This document shows positions 61,927 through 64,000 of a stretch of 64,000 nucleotides of DNA, in pieces. The notes under the pieces are model-generated. The model saw only the letters and a program-made list of their open reading frames with translations, was not told the DNA's origin and did no database searches. Numbering within the stretch: position 1 is the stretch's first letter; each line of letters starts with the position of its first letter. This DNA is from Fratercula arctica (Eukaryota > Chordata > Aves > Charadriiformes > Alcidae), in contig CANTUZ010000025.1 of the NCBI GenBank assembly GCA_947846985.1, forward strand, positions 12,584,100 through 12,648,099. The letters run 5' to 3'. Made by a program: the position numbers and the translations under genes.

Positions 61927-62040
61927 GTTGCTAATTGTACATCTCTAAACAAGGGACAACAGAAGAAAGAGTGCAGACCATGTGTCGAGAGAAACTTAGC
62001 AACACCTTCAGCTGTTAGGGCAAAGGATGCTTAGTAACTG
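61927..62040. repeat. source block of the composite (inverted partner of 56037-56150)
   Basis: 114 bp, no mismatch seen with the inverted copy. It begins GTTGCTAATTG and ends TTAGTAACTG; flanks on both sides differ from those of the copy. Confidence 0.93.
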
Positions 62041-63654
62041 AATGCACCCCTACCTCCACATCTTCCTGGTAGCCCTTTGGATATGCTGCCAAGCTAAAGG
62101 AATCTACAGAAGAGGCGTTATAACCTCTGTTCAGAAGGAGATGGTGTTTTTTTTTTTTTAGTTGGGGGGTGTGCAGGCTTTAAAGATTTTATTTAAAGCA
62201 TTCACTGGTATGCAATAACAGAATTCTTGGCACAACAAATGTTAGGAGACTTGTTTTAAGCGTAATAGGCCTCTCAACATTGTTAGATGGGGACCCAAAA
62301 GAACGGAAACATAGTCAAATGCTGGATGTGTTTCACAGATCAGATAGTCCCACATTAGCCTGAGCTCCTAATTCCTGTTCTCATCTGCCCTTCTAACACT
62401 GATGTGGTAAAACTTTCTTTTCTCTGTCAAAACTTGCAGTGCTCCTGTTTAGCAGAGAACTTTTTATAACACCTACAGGTTGTATAAGCATGGGGCCATG
62501 ATAAAAAGGTCACAGCTTACACACAAGGGAAAAGAAAAACATGTGTTACTGCAGTTTTTTTAAAGTTGAGTCCTGGAAAAATTCATGTAAACTGTGCATA
62601 GTTGTAATGTGAAAGGGGACATTTGTTTCTTCAGAAGGAATTATTATGGTGTAAGAATTGTCTTGGCAGATAAACAGAACATATTTGCTCAGTGTATAAA
62701 TAACTTTTTCTTCTGTAAAACTTGAAGTGAATAAGTAACTTCTTGAAAGGCAAAAAGACTCCATCTCTTTACCTTCTGTACAGAGACACATACTTGTTCC
62801 TTAAAAAAAAAAAGCAAGCAGATTTTTAATAGCTTTTGACCTCAGTGGTTTCGGCACAAGTTTCAAATGTCAAATCAAAGAATATTGGTCATGAAAAGAA
62901 ATCTTTTGGCATAGGTAACTCTCCTATTGAGGTCACATTCTAGAGTTCAAAATGTGGAAAAATTTATAGATTTTTCCCCCATTTTCCTAAGAAATTAGTC
63001 ATATAAATATTTTCTAATTACAAAAAACACTACATGACATTGAAATGTATTCATTTGAGCGTCTATTATGCAGTTTCACTAGATGGAATGCCTCCTTTTG
63101 CAAAATTGCATGTAAATGGGTCCTTCCCTATTGGCTGACCCAGGGAGGAATGAAACCTCTCCAAACCATTGCAGCTATCCTGACAGAAATACCTCTTGAG
63201 CTCAAACCACAGGAGGTCTGTGCTTTTGGAGATGCAGCATGCTAGACAAGTAAATGAATAAACACAACCAGCAGGGTCTCCCTCAGTTATCAGGCAAAGC
63301 AAGAGAGAGGTGGAAACTCCACAACACACTAACCTTGACACCTTCTCTTCCTCTTGGAATTCCTCATCATAGGAAGTAGAAAGTGGCACCACAAAACCAA
63401 AAAATAAAACTACTTGAAATGGCTTGCTTGTGGAAACTGCACTGCTCAGAGGACAGAAGACAAATGGGGAGACAGGATATGAAGCCATAATACATATCAC
63501 TGTCTACCTGCAGTAATAGCACAGTCGTTTAGGGCATCATTTGACAATTTTGACCAATATGTTTAACTACTAAAATAAAATTAGCAAAGGTTTGTATTAT
63601 ACACTGCTTGAATTCTATGTAATTAAAAGAGCTCAGTTGTCTCCATTGGTATCT
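62041..63654. other. single-copy sequence without recognised genes
   Basis: The 144-codon minus ORF at 63066-63500 has no recognisable motif. Otherwise nothing seen. Confidence 0.5.
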
Positions 63655-64000
63655 AACAGAGGTATACTACTGGACCTAGTACTGACAAACAAAGAGGGAC
63701 TGGTGGAGGACATGAAGGTTGGGGGCAGCCTTGGCTGTAGTGATCATGAGAAGACAGAGTTCAGGATCATGGGTACTATGCACAAAGTAGGATTGCAACC
63801 TTGGACTTCAGGAAGGCTAACTTTGACCTCTTCAAGAAACTGCTTGGAGAGATCCCATGGGCTAGGGCTCTGGAAGGTAGGGGGACTCAAGAGAGCTGGT
63901 TGGTATTCAAATACCACTTTCTCCAAGCTCAGGATTGGTGCATCCCTAAGAGCAAGAAATCAGGCAAGGGAAGCAGGAGACCTGCATGGTTGAGCAGGGA
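63655..64000 (+). mobile_element. CR1 LINE, endonuclease region, runs off the window
   Basis: Reads ILLDLVLTNKEGLVEDMKVG then GSLGCSDHEKTEFRI, the C-terminal half of the CR1 endonuclease, followed by the EN-RT linker region with frame breaks near 63780. In sequence it is closest to the CR1 at 49.3 kb. The element probably continues into RT beyond 64000. Confidence 0.92.

Noticed and set aside
63066..63500. 144-codon minus-strand ORF with hydrophobic stretches
   Set aside because: No recognisable family; low-complexity Ser/Phe-rich composition; no supporting context.
1..64000. Host gene exons, tRNA, rRNA, CRISPR arrays
   Set aside because: None recognised on either strand. Exons of rapidly evolving or non-coding genes could still be hidden; transcript data would be needed.

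Overview
This window looks like avian nuclear DNA. It carries many CR1 LINE copies ending in the bird-type tail ATTCTATGATTCT, solo LTRs of types common in birds, and one endogenous retrovirus (ERV) with a Lys-type primer binding site. I recognise no host protein-coding exon, tRNA, rRNA, CRISPR or bacterial-type operon. Every readable coding region belongs to a retroelement and nearly all are broken. The rest is AT-rich single-copy sequence, either intergenic or intronic.

Layout. About 330-1215 is an old minus-strand CR1. 1975-3158 is an LTR (copy A) with a near twin (copy B) at 49675-50590. 3159-13590 is mostly unique sequence with a worn CR1 tail near 9303-9720. 13592-15316 is a plus-strand CR1. 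17645-17832 is an LTR fragment. 22937-24395 is a CR1 split by a 596-bp solo LTR with a 5-bp target duplication. 25390-26890 is a very old CR1/L3-like LINE, and 27602-27857 a short CR1 tail.

31088-36494 is a minus-strand ERV that keeps its 5' LTR, primer binding site, a hydrophobic ORF upstream of gag, gag, protease, RT, RNase H and most of integrase. It lacks the end of pol, env and the 3' LTR. A host segment of about 105 bp is repeated on both sides of it. 37176-39955 and 47186-52030 are long minus-strand CR1s that still include parts of ORF1 (esterase-like). 58054-59172 is a second piece of the same ERV family carrying the integrase C-terminus that the first copy lacks. 59623-60202 is another solo LTR with a 5-bp target duplication. 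The window ends inside a plus-strand CR1 endonuclease (about 63655 to the edge).

The least ordinary structures are: (1) a 258-bp composite at 56037-56294, made of three blocks copied in reverse complement, in order, from 57268-57349, 58707-58767 and 61927-62040, skipping about 1.36 kb and 3.16 kb; (2) the ERV whose LTR-host junction coincides exactly with the start of a 105-bp host duplication, so empty-site sequence lies beside the broken provirus; (3) an uninterrupted 176-codon membrane-protein-like ORF between the primer binding site and gag in an otherwise stop-riddled provirus; (4) an ERV that combines an ERV-L-like RT/integrase, a gag with no zinc knuckle, a single gag-pro-pol frame parted by UAG, and a Lys primer site.

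Nesting gives relative ages: CR1 at 22937 is older than the solo LTR inside it, CR1 at 47186 is older than LTR copy B, and the ERV piece at 58 kb is older than the 56-kb composite that copied from it. All family names rest on motifs read by eye; no database search was possible.
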